A program made the position numbers and the translations under genes. From the NCBI RefSeq assembly GCF_901709675.1, contig NC_051101.1, positions 2,660,501 to 2,724,500 of the forward strand: 64,000 bases of DNA. The letters run 5' to 3'. Source of the DNA: Syngnathus acus. Lineage: Eukaryota > Chordata > Actinopteri > Syngnathiformes > Syngnathidae. The notes beneath the pieces are model-generated. The model saw nothing but the letters and a program-made list of their open reading frames with translations, had not been told where the DNA came from and made no database searches. Shown here one piece after another: positions 12,900 to 24,900 of the stretch (positions are counted from its first letter, which is position 1; every line of letters begins with the position of its first letter).

Positions 12900-14040
12900 A
12901 TCTTTATTTCGAACATCCAAAACAAAAAAAGAAAAACAAAAAAACAAAAACAAATAACACTCTAAAGTGCCACATAAGTCCATACAAAACAAACAAACAA
13001 AAAAAATAAACCAACAAATAGAAGTAAATACATTAAATAAATTAAGTAATTAGTAATAATAATACATAAGTAAATAAAAAAATAAAGAATGCTCGAAAAG
13101 GAGTAGGAGGAAGCATAGCTTTTTAGATTCCTACCCCTTTCTCACTTCATCCATTAAACCAACGATTCAACATACTATACTGTAACTCTACAATATAACA
13201 CAAGTAGACAAACTTGCACACTTATTGTTCTGTTTCATTTTTACTTGTGTGTAGCCCTTTGGCACTCTTAACCTTTGTACCCGCTAAACAACATATTTTT
13301 ATACATTTTTTTAAACTGGTGGATATTTGGACTTTGCTTGAGTTCCTCACTTAGATTGTTCCATAGTTTGACCCCGGTTATAGTTATACAGAAACTTTTT
13401 AAGGTTGTTCTTATGTTTAAGATTTTGAAGTTGTGATTCCCTCTTAACTTATAACCTCCCTCCCGATGCCTAAATAAGTTTTGGATATTATCTGGTAGTT
13501 GTTTTGCTTTTGCCCTATACATGATGATTGCTGTTTGATAAGATACTATGTCAGTGAATTTCAATAGTTTGGATTGTATGAAAAGTGGATTTGTGTGTTC
13601 CAAGTAGTTGACTTTATGAATAGTCCTTATTGCTCTTTTCTGCTGAATGATAAGTGGCTGTAGTGAAGTTTTATAAGTATTCCCCCAAACCTCAGCACAG
13701 TAATGCAAATAGGGCAAGACTAGAGAACAATAAAGTGTACGAAGTGAATGATAATCCAGTAATTCTTTTGCTTTGTATATGACAGCCATGCTTCTTGAAA
13801 TTTTAGACTTTATGTTTTTGATGTGTGGCTTCCAACTAAGCCTGTCATCCATTATAACCCCAAGAAATTTGTTTTCCTGCACCCTTTCAATTTCATTTCC
13901 ATCTATTTCTATTCGTATCTTTATATTCGCTTTGCCAAATACCATAAACTTGGTCTTACTTACATTTAATGATAATTTGTTCCAGTCGAACCACATTTTA
14001 TTTTTTTCTTTAACTTTAACTTTTGTCCATTTTCTATAAC
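12871..14040 (-). mobile_element. 5'-truncated non-LTR retrotransposon (Rex1/Jockey-like) with (CAAT)n tail
   Basis: On the minus strand the element ends GAAATAAAGATATCAATC followed by CAAT repeats at about 12873-12899, a LINE 3' tail. Its coding part is the C-terminal half of a reverse transcriptase. The 5' end breaks off near 14040 without an RT catalytic motif, so it is a dead truncated copy. Clade assignment is tentative. Confidence 0.75.
13268..13996 (-). pseudogene. C-terminal reverse-transcriptase ORF of the truncated LINE
   Basis: 242 codons without a stop. It contains NKLSLNVSKTKFMVFGK, KFLGVIMDD.LSW and YCSLVLPYLHYCAEVWG, the thumb and post-RT motifs of non-LTR retrotransposons, and ends in a regular C-terminus (FKKMYKNMLFSGYKG). 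The intact frame implies a relatively young copy, although the FxDD palm motif and the endonuclease are missing because of 5' truncation. Confidence 0.75.
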
Positions 14041-14985
14041 GTATTTTTATTTATTACATCACATCCGTTGGGAGTGGGGGGACCAAACAAGGTAATGGGT
14101 GTTGCCAAATCATTTTGCAAATCTGCCATCTTTATCACTCGGAGAGACTTTTGTAGTCCAAACAATTCAAGGATACCGAAGTGGAGACCTCATAATGTTC
14201 TGTTGTTAGATGCATCAATCCACACAACTCATTGCACCGTCCCCCAGCATCAGAACCTCAAAGAAGTGTCTGGTCAAATTTCATTTTTCAAGCAGTGTCT
14301 GTGGGCAAAGTACTGCTTGTTCAAGGACGAGTGTTTCAGAAATCTTTTGTCAGTGTAGAGAAGGATTCACTGAAAGATTTCATTTTATTGATGGTTCAGT
14401 TTCTTCAATCTATGGAAACGACGGACACAGTAACGCAGTAAGCTTGAGATGACAAAAATAAACTGTATTTCACTATAATAATATTGCGTATCTATGCACG
14501 TGTTTTTATAGCATTAGCATCAGTCTGCTGATTTTAGAGTTGTGCACTCTGTTTTCACTTCTTGTGGGTATATTTTGAGTAGTTGTATCAGATGAATAGG
14601 ATCGAAGGTGCTGTATTATTCTTGGGGAACACAATAATGCGTTAAATGCATTCGTTAGCTTCTCGCTAACGCTAGCATTAGCGTACTGTTAACTTGACTG
14701 CAGTGCTTGTTGACAAGACGTGTTCATAAATATCGTGAGGGGATTTATTTTGTTACGTGTTATGTCTGTATGGACAAGTCTTCTGCCGTTGACATCTTTT
14801 AATCAATAAAAAAATTTGTGGCGCAAGTGAACGCTACCTCGGCTAAAAAACTACAAATATGTCGACCGGAAAGGGAGGTGCACATCTTGCGGCCTGGAGG
14901 GAGCGGGGTGTGAAGTATCTCATTTGCATTTAAAGAGACCGCACCAAAACAGCTTGCTCTGAACCGCACCTCAGAACAAGTAGAA
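14041..14985. other. Intergenic stretch, no gene recognised
   Basis: A small plus-strand open frame (14232-14441, 69 codons) ends in a hydrophobic-rich segment, followed by an AATAAA-like site near 14456. It matches no family I know and its neighbouring frames are equally open, so it is not called as a gene. The rest has no identifiable feature. Confidence 0.35.
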
Positions 14986-15190
14986 AAGAGGGACCTGTGG
15001 TCCCTTCTCAAGGTTTCTCATTTTCCCCTAGCAGGTTTTTTTTGAGTTTTTCCTTGCCCTTTTGGGAGCTTAAGATCAGGGGATGCTTTGAGAATAATTG
15101 TCAATTTTTGTCTATGTGAAGCCCTTTGAGACTGCTTGTGATTTAGGGCTATACAAATAAACTTGACTTGACTTGACTTGACTTGACATG
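14985..15190 (+). mobile_element. 3' end of a fish LINE with ACTTG tail repeat
   Basis: The sequence runs from GGTTTCTCATTTTCCCC through CTTAAGATCAGGGGATGC and GAAGCCCTTTGAGACTGC to GGGCTATACAAATAAAC, then TTGAC repeated about five times (15160-15186). This is the 3' UTR and tail of a LINE family that I recognise as very common in fish genomes. Only the last about 200 bp are present, as expected for 5'-truncated insertion. Confidence 0.6.
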
Positions 15191-16620
15191 ACCTGTGATG
15201 CTATCAAAACGAGGGATTCAGACAAAAGCATCGCTGTTCCACTTTATATAGACCACAACTGAATGAGTAAAATGTAAACCAGTAGAATTTATTACCGTGA
15301 TACGTAAGCTTTAATACAAACATTTTCCCCCACAATGGTGTCACTTTGCTTTGACAAGAAGGACCTTAATAAAAGAATCACTTCAAATTTGCAGAATGTG
15401 TGCGCGAATCTAAACAAACAAACAAACAAACAAACAAACAAACAATACCAAAGATAAATATCAGTTAGCGTTAGTGTGGCTGTTGGATCAATAGGCAGGC
15501 AGGCTCCACTTTGCATTGATCCGAAAGGAAAAAGTGCGGCAAAAAAGCTGCTGCTGATTTGATGCTGCACGTGGCAGGCGGGTGTTGTCACCAAGGTGGC
15601 AGTGCGGGAGACCATGATTTGCTGTCGTTTGCCAGACAAAACAACAAAATCACTAGTCTTCCACACCGCCGCTGGACGCTCGACCAAATTCTTCTTCCAT
15701 TTGCTTGTCGTCGTTGTTTGTTGCTACGCCGGGGCTCCCTCACTTCCCCTCCCCTCACGGTGGCCACCTACCTAAAGACGAAGCGTCTTCGCAGACTCCA
15801 CGTCGATAACCACGCCTGGCCCGGCATTCCCTTTGTGCCGAGACGAAAGCTTTTGCTTGCTTGGAGACACTTTACAATAACGGAATGTCATCAATGGACA
15901 GCTCACGTACTCTGCAAAAATCAAGGGTGGAATCCTAAAACCAGATTATAAAAATACATTGGTTTGAGATTTGATACTATCTTGTGTGAACATTTTGGCA
16001 GACTTTTGAATGGCCACATTGTTTTTAGATCGCTTGTTGATAGTGAGGGACAGCGCAAAACTCGCAAGTCAAGGCACTCGCCTTTCAAGTGTTGTGTTCG
16101 TATCTCAAGGCAAACCAACTGATGGGTCGTATCTGAAGGGCCCCCAAAGTGGGCCTGTTGTCAGTAAATCTCACCTACTGATAGGTTAGAAGCGACGGCA
16201 CATTTAGAAGCCACCAACGCGCCGCCACCGTCGCATCGCCATCTTGTTGCCTCCACTCCCGTTGAATCGGTTCTAGTCCCAAATGTTTTTCTTTGACACT
16301 TTACCAGCATCGTCACATCTGTTGGAAAATGTTATTCAGATTTCTTTCGCTCTCAACAGCAGTGTGTGCGTTGGCGATTGTGTCATCTTACCTTCAACGA
16401 GGTGCAAAAGAGCAGCGCCATCGCATGTGACTTCCTCACCTGTTGCGTGCCGGGACGATTTCACTCCACAAGTACACAAAAGCGGTCAATTGTGATCAAT
16501 AATTGAGGGAGAATATAAGTAAGAGAAGCGCTCGAGGCAAGCAGCCAGCCGCTTGGCCGCGCGCCATTCTTGTTAATGCTCGGACGCATTCGAGCTATGG
16601 ATGTGGCGTGTTGCGTGACA
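15191..16620. other. Intergenic stretch, no gene recognised
   Basis: Apart from the AAAC microsatellite I see no exon-like segment with supporting splice sites and no repeat with clear ends. Confidence 0.4.
15413..15444. repeat. (AAAC)n microsatellite
   Basis: Eight AAAC units in a row within an AT-rich intergenic region, with no neighbouring gene. Confidence 0.85.
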
Positions 16621-16629
16621 AGCGCACGG

Positions 16630-17515
16630 GACACCACATTAGGTACACCTGCATCATCTCAGCAGTGCTGATCAAGTTGCAGCGACAGCTCAAAATGATT
16701 TTGGGAGGATTTCCACTTTTTTTGGAACCAAAAAGCGGTCTTTGTATCGGAGCTCCTTTGGTGCAGAAAATGAAATGCGAAAGAACTGACTTTTTCCAAA
16801 CGACAGCCGATTCCAACTGACCTTGAATGCGGCACCAGTCACTTTGCCACTTTTTTAGGTACCCCAGCTGCACCATCCAATGAGCTTTAGATATACAAAT
16901 GTTTCCTTTCCCACATTCTTTTTGGTCAAGTGTCAATCAAAAATATTGAGACCAGCAAGGGTACCTAAAGAAGTGTCCCTTTGATGAGCGCTGCGCTCGA
17001 GGTCTCCAGGAACCCTTTTTTTTAGCATTTTGTCAAGCGCAATACGGGTGAAATGGAGGAAAAAATGGATGTCAGTATGGGTGAGGGGCACTTTTACAAA
17101 CGTCTCACCAACCTTGAATGCAACCTCAGCCACTTCATTAGGTACACCTACCGCACAATCTTATGAGCTTCAATCTACAATTTGGCCTTTTGCTGAGGTC
17201 ATGATTTGCCATCATAGGTTTACACCGTGTAGCTTGATATTTGGAATGTTTCTCAAAAATGGCAAAATGTGTAAGTTGAATCTCTTCAGAGGGTGCCACA
17301 GGCATACCTAATAAAGTGTCTTGACAAGGAGTGCTGGCACAATCTGCATTTTGTTTTTGGTTATTTTGTCTAATGTACTGAGCGATCCCTTTCAAAGCTA
17401 AAAAAAAAAAAAAAGGACATCACATTTGGGAGTATTTTCACAAATGGATTCTTACCAGCCATGAACGCAGGGCCAGACTCTTCATTAGGTACATTAGGTA
17501 GGCTGGCTGATCTGA
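16630..17515. repeat. Diverged tandem array of a palindromic TTAGGTAC-ended element
   Basis: ATTAGGTACACC-like termini occur at about 16637, 16855 (TTTTTAGGTACC), 17135 and 17485. The inverted partner (GGTACCTAAAGAAGTG or ATACCTAATAAAGTG) is at 16961 and 17303. Two complete inverted-repeat units can be drawn: 16848-16975 (128 bp) and 17131-17318 (188 bp). Flanking sequence is also repeated: TTGAATGC or ATGAACGC lies before three of the termini, and ACTTTTACAAACG aligns with ATTTTCACAAATG. The array therefore looks like tandem duplication of a 290-350 bp unit containing a foldback DNA transposon. Confidence 0.65.
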
Positions 17516-20500
17516 ATGCTTGTGCGTGATGTACACAATATTGTATTGGATGTCATGAGAGTGGAAGGACAATGTTTTGACCAGTATGCAGAAGAACCTC
17601 CAAATGAAAATGGGGGGGAAAATCCAGACAAAAGACCACTGGATGAACGTGAAAAAAAATAATTGCCACTTACCTCGGGTGAAGGGCCGCCCGACGGGGG
17701 TCATCCTCGTCAAAAGAGCAATTTTCCACTGCACCAAAGACGACACGCAGCCTGTTGAAATCAAGGGAAAAATGAAAAAAGGGTGGACCAAGACGTTGGA
17801 GGATGGACAGCGAGATGGAGGCCAATTTGACAAGAAGAAGAAGGAGGAGAAGAAGGAGAAGAAGAAGAAGAGGCGGCCGGGCAAGCCCAGGTTGGGAAGC
17901 GCCGGGCGTCAGATACGTCGGGCGATTTGTGTCGACTGCCTGACACACAGACGCACACGCAGGTGTTGCTCAAGAAGAAAAAGAAGTGCGCAAAATGTGA
18001 CGTCACCCAGCAAGAAGGAAAGAAAGAAGAAAAGAAGGAAAGAAAGCCCTTGTGGGCTTTTGTGTGCTCCGCCCACCACATGATGTTCAACTGGCATTTT
18101 TCAATGTTCTCCCTTTTTTCCCTCTTCTTCTCTCTCTCGTCCACCAATTTGACGCGTGTGCGCGAGCGATCATGTGTTCCTTTTGCTCCACATGGAGAAC
18201 TTTTCAACAGAGGCCTGACATATTTGCTATCGCTGCACAAAAACAGCCCAAAAATTTCAAATGAAAGAATTTGTTCATTTATTTATTCCGGTGTCCATCC
18301 ATCCATCATTGTAATCACTTACTATAATAATACTCGAGTATTCATATAGAGCCAATTTTCAACTTCCAATGGTCCAAAGTGTCCCATCTCAGCCTATAAA
18401 CAGTAAACGTCCGATTTCTGTCATGCGTCATAAAAGCAGGCCAATTATTTTAAAACATCCGTTTCGACGACGGTGAGAAAAGCAAGAAGAGAATCACTTT
18501 TGAAAGGTTGCCGAGTACAAAGTTATTGTTTTGCTTAAGAACTTAACAATACCAAATAATAAATGAACAGAAAAAACGTGAACTAAAATTGTATCTGATT
18601 ATTCGATTAACTGTTGTAATCGTGGAACGAATAAGAACTGAAATGCATTTGATGGTGACATTTGAAAGAAATATAGACGTCTAGTTTTTTATAAATTCTA
18701 TGAAAGTAACATATGATTAATAATATAAGGTAATATACTGTTAAGGAAGATATCATTATATGATTGTTGAAATTGTATGTAATTGTTCGAAGGCTATTTT
18801 TAAATTTCATTAGTTTAATATGCTTGATTAAAATGATTGGAAAATGATTAAGATGATGTATTAATTAAAAAATATTTGATTGAAAATACTTTTTGGAGCA
18901 TGTATTCATTTGAAATGAAGTTTAATTACTATGTCAATTTATTGTCACGGTATCAATTTAAAATGGATTTAAAAAAAATCCCTTTACTGCAAACATTTAT
19001 TATTGTAAACAATTGTCATAATTGTAGTCATCTGAAATAATGATGATAATAATAATTACTAATTATAATTGATTTTAATTATTTATAATTGGAAAATGCC
19101 TTCATTTAAGTCAGTTACTTTAATGTATCGTACTACTGCTAATGTATTTTCTGTGTTAAATTTGATTTAATGTTTGAAATGTAAATTGATGTTGAATATT
19201 ATTTGACTTTTGTAAAATGCATTAATTGAAAATAACCGAACGTAATATATCATCCTCTATATAGTAAATGTATGTAGAATAAATGATCAATGTATTTTAT
19301 TTTATTTTTTTCATTTGAACGTATTACATGATTGTATTCATAAAATAGCTACATCAGTTCCATCAAGTAAGAGAAAGAAATATATAATATTGTATAATGA
19401 AATGATAATGCATTCATTCCAAATAAGTCCACAAAATTCCATTGAGGGCTGCAAGATGAAAACACTTTGCAACATTTTTGAGGTCTTTTTCCTAAATATT
19501 AGGACGGGCTCAAAGTAACGCTTCCATGTTTGTTTCCATTTTCGCTCAATCTCTCTTTCTCTCTCTCTCTCTCCATCCATTTCACAGGGAGGGCCAAACG
19601 GCACTTTGTGAAATTACAGCACAATTTGGAAAAGTAGAAACAGGCAGCGAGCAATTGAGGCGCTCAACAATGGAGCGCCGGCCTTGGTGACGGTTGCTAG
19701 GCGACGGGTGAAACACAATGGCCTCCTTGGAAAACACAGGCCTTTAAGTGGACCGCCGCGCATGTACGCGCACGCACACACCCGCAGGTGAAGCTTGCCA
19801 TCATGTATGTGCGCAAACATCGAAATATTCCAGCTGCTGCTTTGCGAGCCAGGATGAGCGAGGAAAAAGGCATAAATGGCATTTTCTTGCCTTGCCGTGA
19901 ACACATTCAGTAAAAAAGGCCTTGGACTCAAATAATTTGTTACTAATTATTTTATTCGATTTCTTTATTTTATTTTTATTATTAGTGTTATATCTAGTTA
20001 TCATTTGGCTCCTGAGAGTGAACATTGCAGACAATAATTCTCCTTCTCCTCCCTGCGTGCTGTTTTTCGCAGACCGCGCGGGCCAACCTGATCTCGGCGG
20101 CTCGTGTTGCAAAACGGAGCTACGTATCGAGCGGCGGTGCTCGCCGCTCCCGTCCCGCAACATCTGCCTCCGTCTTGCAAGCCGTATGCGCTCGTCAGGC
20201 TCTCGCTGAAACAAAGCTTGCCTTCGGGCACGAGAAGGAGGACGCATGTGGGGTTGGGGTCACGACAGGTCACGACGCCACTTCATCACCACTCTTATTC
20301 CGACTACAACTGCTACAATCGCAATGACTCCTACAACATTTATAAACGGAGTGCTTGAGCTACACTGGAGCTTGCTCACCAACCTTCTTTAAGCTGAGAG
20401 CTACTTGTTGGCGGAAAGGGCTACTTATAGCACTTGGACGCACCCTTCTAAACTGTCCTCAATTGTCACTTCATCACGTTATCATTCTTATTCTACAGAG

Positions 20501-20700
20501 TGGGCTGTCATTCAGCGACTCACGCGCACATTCATCCACTGACGGCTCCCATCTTAGTATGTGACACTCAACGTTTTGTTGTTAGCGTAGCTTCCGCAAT
20601 AAACATTGCTACGACTCCTGATAACACGCATCCTTTCCAAGCACTACCGTCAATGTGGCTTATACGATTAGCATTAACGATTAGCGCTATAGTAGTATTG
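17516..20700. other. Intergenic, purine-rich then strongly AT-rich, no gene recognised
   Basis: 17760-18050 is dominated by GAA/GAG triplets, giving spurious Lys/Glu-rich frames. 18500-19320 is very AT-rich with no long frame. A CT microsatellite lies at about 19547-19573. Open frames on both strands overlap each other and show no family resemblance. Confidence 0.45.
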
Positions 20701-21071
20701 TTAAAGAGTATGTAAAGGCACTTTTAACATGTTTTAACAACCACTCAGAATGTTCGATTATATCCACCTGTATCCAAATAATATTATGGAATTTGAAATA
20801 AAATTGCATTCGTGAGCCAAACGCAGTCAATTTGTGTGTATTTCTCGATCTTTCCTGCCCCTGTCATGAACCGCGCCATTCTGGATCACATGGTACCGTG
20901 ACGTAGATGATAGGACTCCCCGGGATATACGCACGCACAGCAGCTTAAGCAGCCATTGTTTACCGATTGATAGCGCGAAGATCCGTACAATTTCCTGGTG
21001 TTTTGTCTCCAATACTTATACATATAAGCATCATTTTGTATACAAATTGTTGTTTAAACATCTGTTCCACG

Positions 21072-21473
21072 ATGGTGAAGGTTTGTGTTGTCCAATTTTG
21101 TAGCAATATGCACAAAACCCACAGTTTACATCGTTTCCCAGCAACACAATCTATACGGCGACAATGGGTTCGTTTTGTCCAAACAAAACCAGCCGATTTT
21201 AAGACCCCGCTGCCAGACTCTCAAGCTGTCATTTGTGGAGCTCATTTTACTCCGGAAGGTTATCAGGGGTCAATGATGGAGCATCTTGACTTCAAAACTA
21301 AGAAATTTCTCAAGCCAGACGCAGTCCCTACAGTCCAACCGGTGCCCACAGAAGAACAATTGGTTGCCATGGGGGAGAAGAGACAACGGAGCCCCCCCAA
21401 GTTCACCCACCCCCCCTCGAACGTGCCAAGACAGAGCTGTGCAATTGCCAAAAGGGAGATTCTTGGGGTATGA
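21072..21473 (+). CDS. THAP-domain protein, truncated transposase N-terminus
   Basis: 133 codons from MVKVCVVQFCSN. The whole C2CH zinc module is visible: C5-x4-C10, the conserved HRFP, the invariant tryptophan in RRQWVRFV, and C-x2-H in AVICGAHF, closed by the AVPT box (DAVPTVQP). THAP modules bind specific DNA and serve P-element and Kolobok transposases as well as domesticated regulators. After the domain only about 40 low-complexity residues remain before the stop; no catalytic domain follows. It could make a free DNA-binding peptide, or more likely is a relic of an internal deletion. Confidence 0.7.
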   Translation: MVKVCVVQFCSNMHKTHSLHRFPATQSIRRQWVRFVQTKPADFKTPLPDSQAVICGAHFTPEGYQGSMMEHLDFKTKKFLKPDAVPTVQPVPTEEQLVAMGEKRQRSPPKFTHPPSNVPRQSCAIAKREILGV

Positions 21474-21478
21474 AAATG

Positions 21479-21787
21479 TTACCTATATGTTATTTGATCC
21501 GCATTTTCCTGACCATGGCCCTGCCCACGACCACGATTATCGCCATTTTCGGTTTGATTTTCTCCCGATCCGGCTGCACCTTCCGCGCCTTCGTTTTGCG
21601 ATGCTTCAGTCGCTGGGTTACTTCTTACCGGTTCAAATTGGTAGCCTTGTACCCCAAGAAACAAATCATACTCTTCTTCATTTTCGTCAGAAGGTGAAGA
21701 ATCATAATCTGAGGGAGATTCGTCAGACGACATCGCTTCCAGTTCTGTATCCGCCATTATGCTAACATGGGCTAAGTAACTCGGCAA
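21479..21787 (-). CDS. Acidic ORF of the Kolobok-like element, truncated
   Basis: 102 codons, or 92 from the second ATG (MADTELEAMSSDESPSDYD). The start is Ser/Asp/Glu-rich, followed by DLFLGVQGYQFEPV and a Gly/Glu/Asn-rich tail. It begins close to the right terminus and runs towards the THAP ORF, ending only 5 bp from it. The GVQGYQFEP segment recalls a conserved box in fish proteins annotated as P2X7-like, from memory and unverified. It is probably the start of the element's second gene, cut off by the same deletion. Confidence 0.45.
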   Translation of the reverse strand: MPSYLAHVSIMADTELEAMSSDESPSDYDSSPSDENEEEYDLFLGVQGYQFEPVRSNPATEASQNEGAEGAAGSGENQTENGDNRGRGQGHGQENADQITYR

Positions 21788-21989
21788 CGCTTGGCCTCCT
21801 ATAATCTACATCAGTCACTTCGGCAATTTCCGGGATGAACTTCAACGATCACATACAAACTATTGATTTTTCATCGATCACTCCTCAATTCGCAATTTTA
21901 TTCAAAAATTCACAACAGTTTCCAAAAATACAAGTCCATCTTTATCAAATACATTTTGGGACCCCATAGTGTCTTTACATGACCTTTAA

Positions 21990-24900
21990 AATGGCTACTA
22001 CCATTACAATTACAACCCATACAACTAAAGCCACAACCGCTACCACTACAATGACTTACTAGCATGCTACTAGTGAAACTACCGCTTGTGGTAATATCAC
22101 CTAGTCGCCTCAACACGTTTAACTAGTTGCAGCTAACCTTCCACTCACATCAGGACAATTCGTAGCTAGTCCTAGGTGTGTCAACAAAATAAGCCCCTTC
22201 CATTCCTTCTCGAGCTTTTATTCATTTTGTAGCCAGGAGATTTGTTTCTTTTCAGGCCTCCAGGCCAGCACTTGAGCAGTGCAGCCGAGCAAGCGGGGCG
22301 GCGAGCGGCCTTGCGGGGTTATTAGTAGAACGCCGCGTCGCGTTGCGTTGTGGGAGCTCGCCAGTTGCTGGAGTAGTGCACTCACTTAGGGGCCGCCTGT
22401 AATGCAGATTCCATTTCAGACGCAATTAAGCTTGCCGCCAAGAGGCTCTCCCTCCCGCTCTGGATGCCCCCCCGCCTCCTCAATTGCACTCATCCTTCCC
22501 TCTTCCTGGCCCATCTGTCCCCCCCGCCCCATCTCTGCCCCCCGGGGGAGCCCCGCTAACTGCTTATTCAACAGCCGGCTGCCATGAAGATATGTAATGA
22601 CATTTTGGAAGGCAAAGAGGCCTGTGCGGTTTTTAATTCATATTTAATGGCTGTCACGATCCCAAGCGGAGGAAAGAGAAAAGAGACGAACGAATGGACG
22701 GACAGCTTGCGTGAGCCACTTACAGTAAGTCTCACATGGTTCACATCAAACATGGAATATGTCACAAATGTTTCATCACGTAATCAACACGTGATTGACA
22801 ATTGCATTATCAACAACGATTTCACACCGATTTGGAACTGTTAATACGGACTGTTTTGTGATTGGGGAGTCGGGAGTGAGTGAATGATTGCGTAAGGATT
22901 CATTCACTCCTGACTGCCCAATCCCTAAAGGGATTTTCGGACGACATTTTCGGAGCTATCTCAATCGGCGATATGTCGTCCTTATGTCGTGATTAGCAAG
23001 TACAGAGTGAGCGAATGCCTGGCTCCAGTAAAAAAATGAAAAAAGATTGAAGCAAGTCTGTATAATATTTAGCCCAGCTGGGGGTGGGCAAGAGACGTGA
23101 AAAAAAACACAATAGCTCGCTTTTGAATTGCGAGGTAATGGCGCTGCTAAGGCGAGACACAGTCGTGCTCTCAATCAAACGCTGTAACGCAATCAAGTTG
23201 GCCAAATAGCCATTGATTACACGCAGGAGGACGTCGGCCGGCTGGCATCAAAGTCCCTGCTTTTGTTTTTATGTACATTTGCCAGAAAGGCGGCGGCGGG
23301 TCGGCCCGCACCTGATTGTTAGAAAGGCTGCGGACGTCCCACACGACAGCTCCTGTTTTGGAAACGACTGTTATGACGATCCGCCCGATACGAGCATCAG
23401 GTGAGTCCAAATTTGCAGTTGTGTCATTTCTGCGCGGTACCAAGCTCAGCCGGGCAGCACCGAGTGCTGCCGAAATGCATGCAGTGCAATTCAGAGCAGA
23501 GGAGGCAGAGTACTCTTATACTTTAGTCTGTCTACATGTGTTGCTCCACCGTTTGTGTTTAAATTTCCATCGCTTTGATGCGGCCGCATTGACGCTTTTC
23601 CTTTGCTTGTTTTACGGCAATGCAAAAAAAAAAAAGCTCTGGTGTCCGGATATGGTGGCCGATGTAACGGGGGGACGCCCGGACGGGAAAATATGAAGTG
23701 ACGCCCTGCTCTGCCATGCCCCACCCCGCCAGCCTCTCTCTTTGCTTTCCCTCCCGAGTGGCAAGATGTAAGTAAGCCTTGGGCCAGCACTCCAACAACG
23801 GAGAGGCTTTTCATGCTGCCCCCGAGGCTCGTTGCGCGTGGCCCACAGCAACAAATGGGCAACAAATCACAAAGTCCCCTCTTGCTGGCCTCCTTCCACC
23901 TCCTCTTCCACTCAAGACTCTCTCTTCACTTCTTTTTCGCCTCCTAATGCTGAGTTCATAAAAATTAGGAGTTCTTCAAGCTGTGAGCCGTCACAATGTT
24001 TGGGGAGTATTGTATCGGAACATAAAATTTTATTCGCTCAAGTGATGTGAGAAAAAGTAGGAAAAAAAAACAATACAGATCAGTTAAGTTGCTGTCACGT
24101 CCTGGCTCATGTGGCAACATGGCACCTCGGGCGACGGGGGGAAGGTGTGCGACGCGTGCGAGGTGAGGAAAGTGCAGAAGCTCAGGGGGTGGCTGTGGAG
24201 CGGCGTTCTTATCTTGGAGCCAAATCGATGCCTGCCGTGGGCCAATCTGACATTGATCTGTCACATTCGGACTTCTGAGGCCAAAAGAGGCCGAGCGGGT
24301 TGGGCGGGTGTCCGCTCGGCCGACCCGGGGTTAACAAGCGCAGGGTAAACATGACAATGTGACAACGTGCCGAATAGATTGCGCTGGAAATGAATCAATA
24401 CGGAAGAAGCGGGATGCTTTTGATGCCACTACTTGAATTTCGATCATGACAAATACAATTTGGCGGCAGGCAGCACTCGGGATCACGACTCAACTATCAT
24501 GTAGAATATCTGCCTAGCAAAAAAACCTCTCAGAACACCATCAAACTACAATATCACAAAACGTAAATACAAATAATTTCCCACTTCATCGTGGGTGAGG
24601 CTTAAGTTCCACACTGGCCCCCGTAATATGACAAATACGCGATCCAATCATCATCAACGATTTGTACGGCTCCTTTAAAAACGAGGACCAACTCGGCTAC
24701 AGAAACAATAAAAAGTAAACAATGTCAACAGAAACAATAACAACGATAACGCCATGAGAATAACGTGGAGTTGCACATCCACTGCAGTTTGTGGCACTAT
24801 TTTTTTTGCCCCATTTTTTTCAAGGAGTCCTCAAAGCATCCTGAAGTCAGTGAAGCAGAGCAAGATACGACACTTACTCATATCAAGAAACCCTCCACAA

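Larger units (their letters stand above)
20701..21989. mobile_element. Kolobok-like DNA transposon, internally deleted, with TTAA duplications
   Basis: TTAA at 20701-20704 and 21986-21989 flanks inverted termini AGAGTATGTAAAGGCACT (left) and AGGTCATGTAAAGACACT (right, read on the minus strand), 14 of 18 identical. Inverted similarity continues inward: the left TTGAAATAAAATTGC near 20792 mirrors TTGAATAAAATTGCG at 21891-21908, and GTAGATGATAGGA near 20903 mirrors GTAGATTATAGGA near 21795. A THAP domain inside the element plus TTAA target duplications are the defining pair of traits of the Kolobok superfamily. At 1281 bp it is too short to hold a full transposase. Confidence 0.75.

Noticed and set aside
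15413-15444. Possible CRISPR-like regular repeat
   Set aside because: It is an AAAC microsatellite without spacers; the genome is eukaryotic.
17820-18090. Lys/Glu-rich frames of 140-168 codons
   Set aside because: Products of GAA/GAG triplet runs; both strands and several frames are open, with no conserved motif or splice support.
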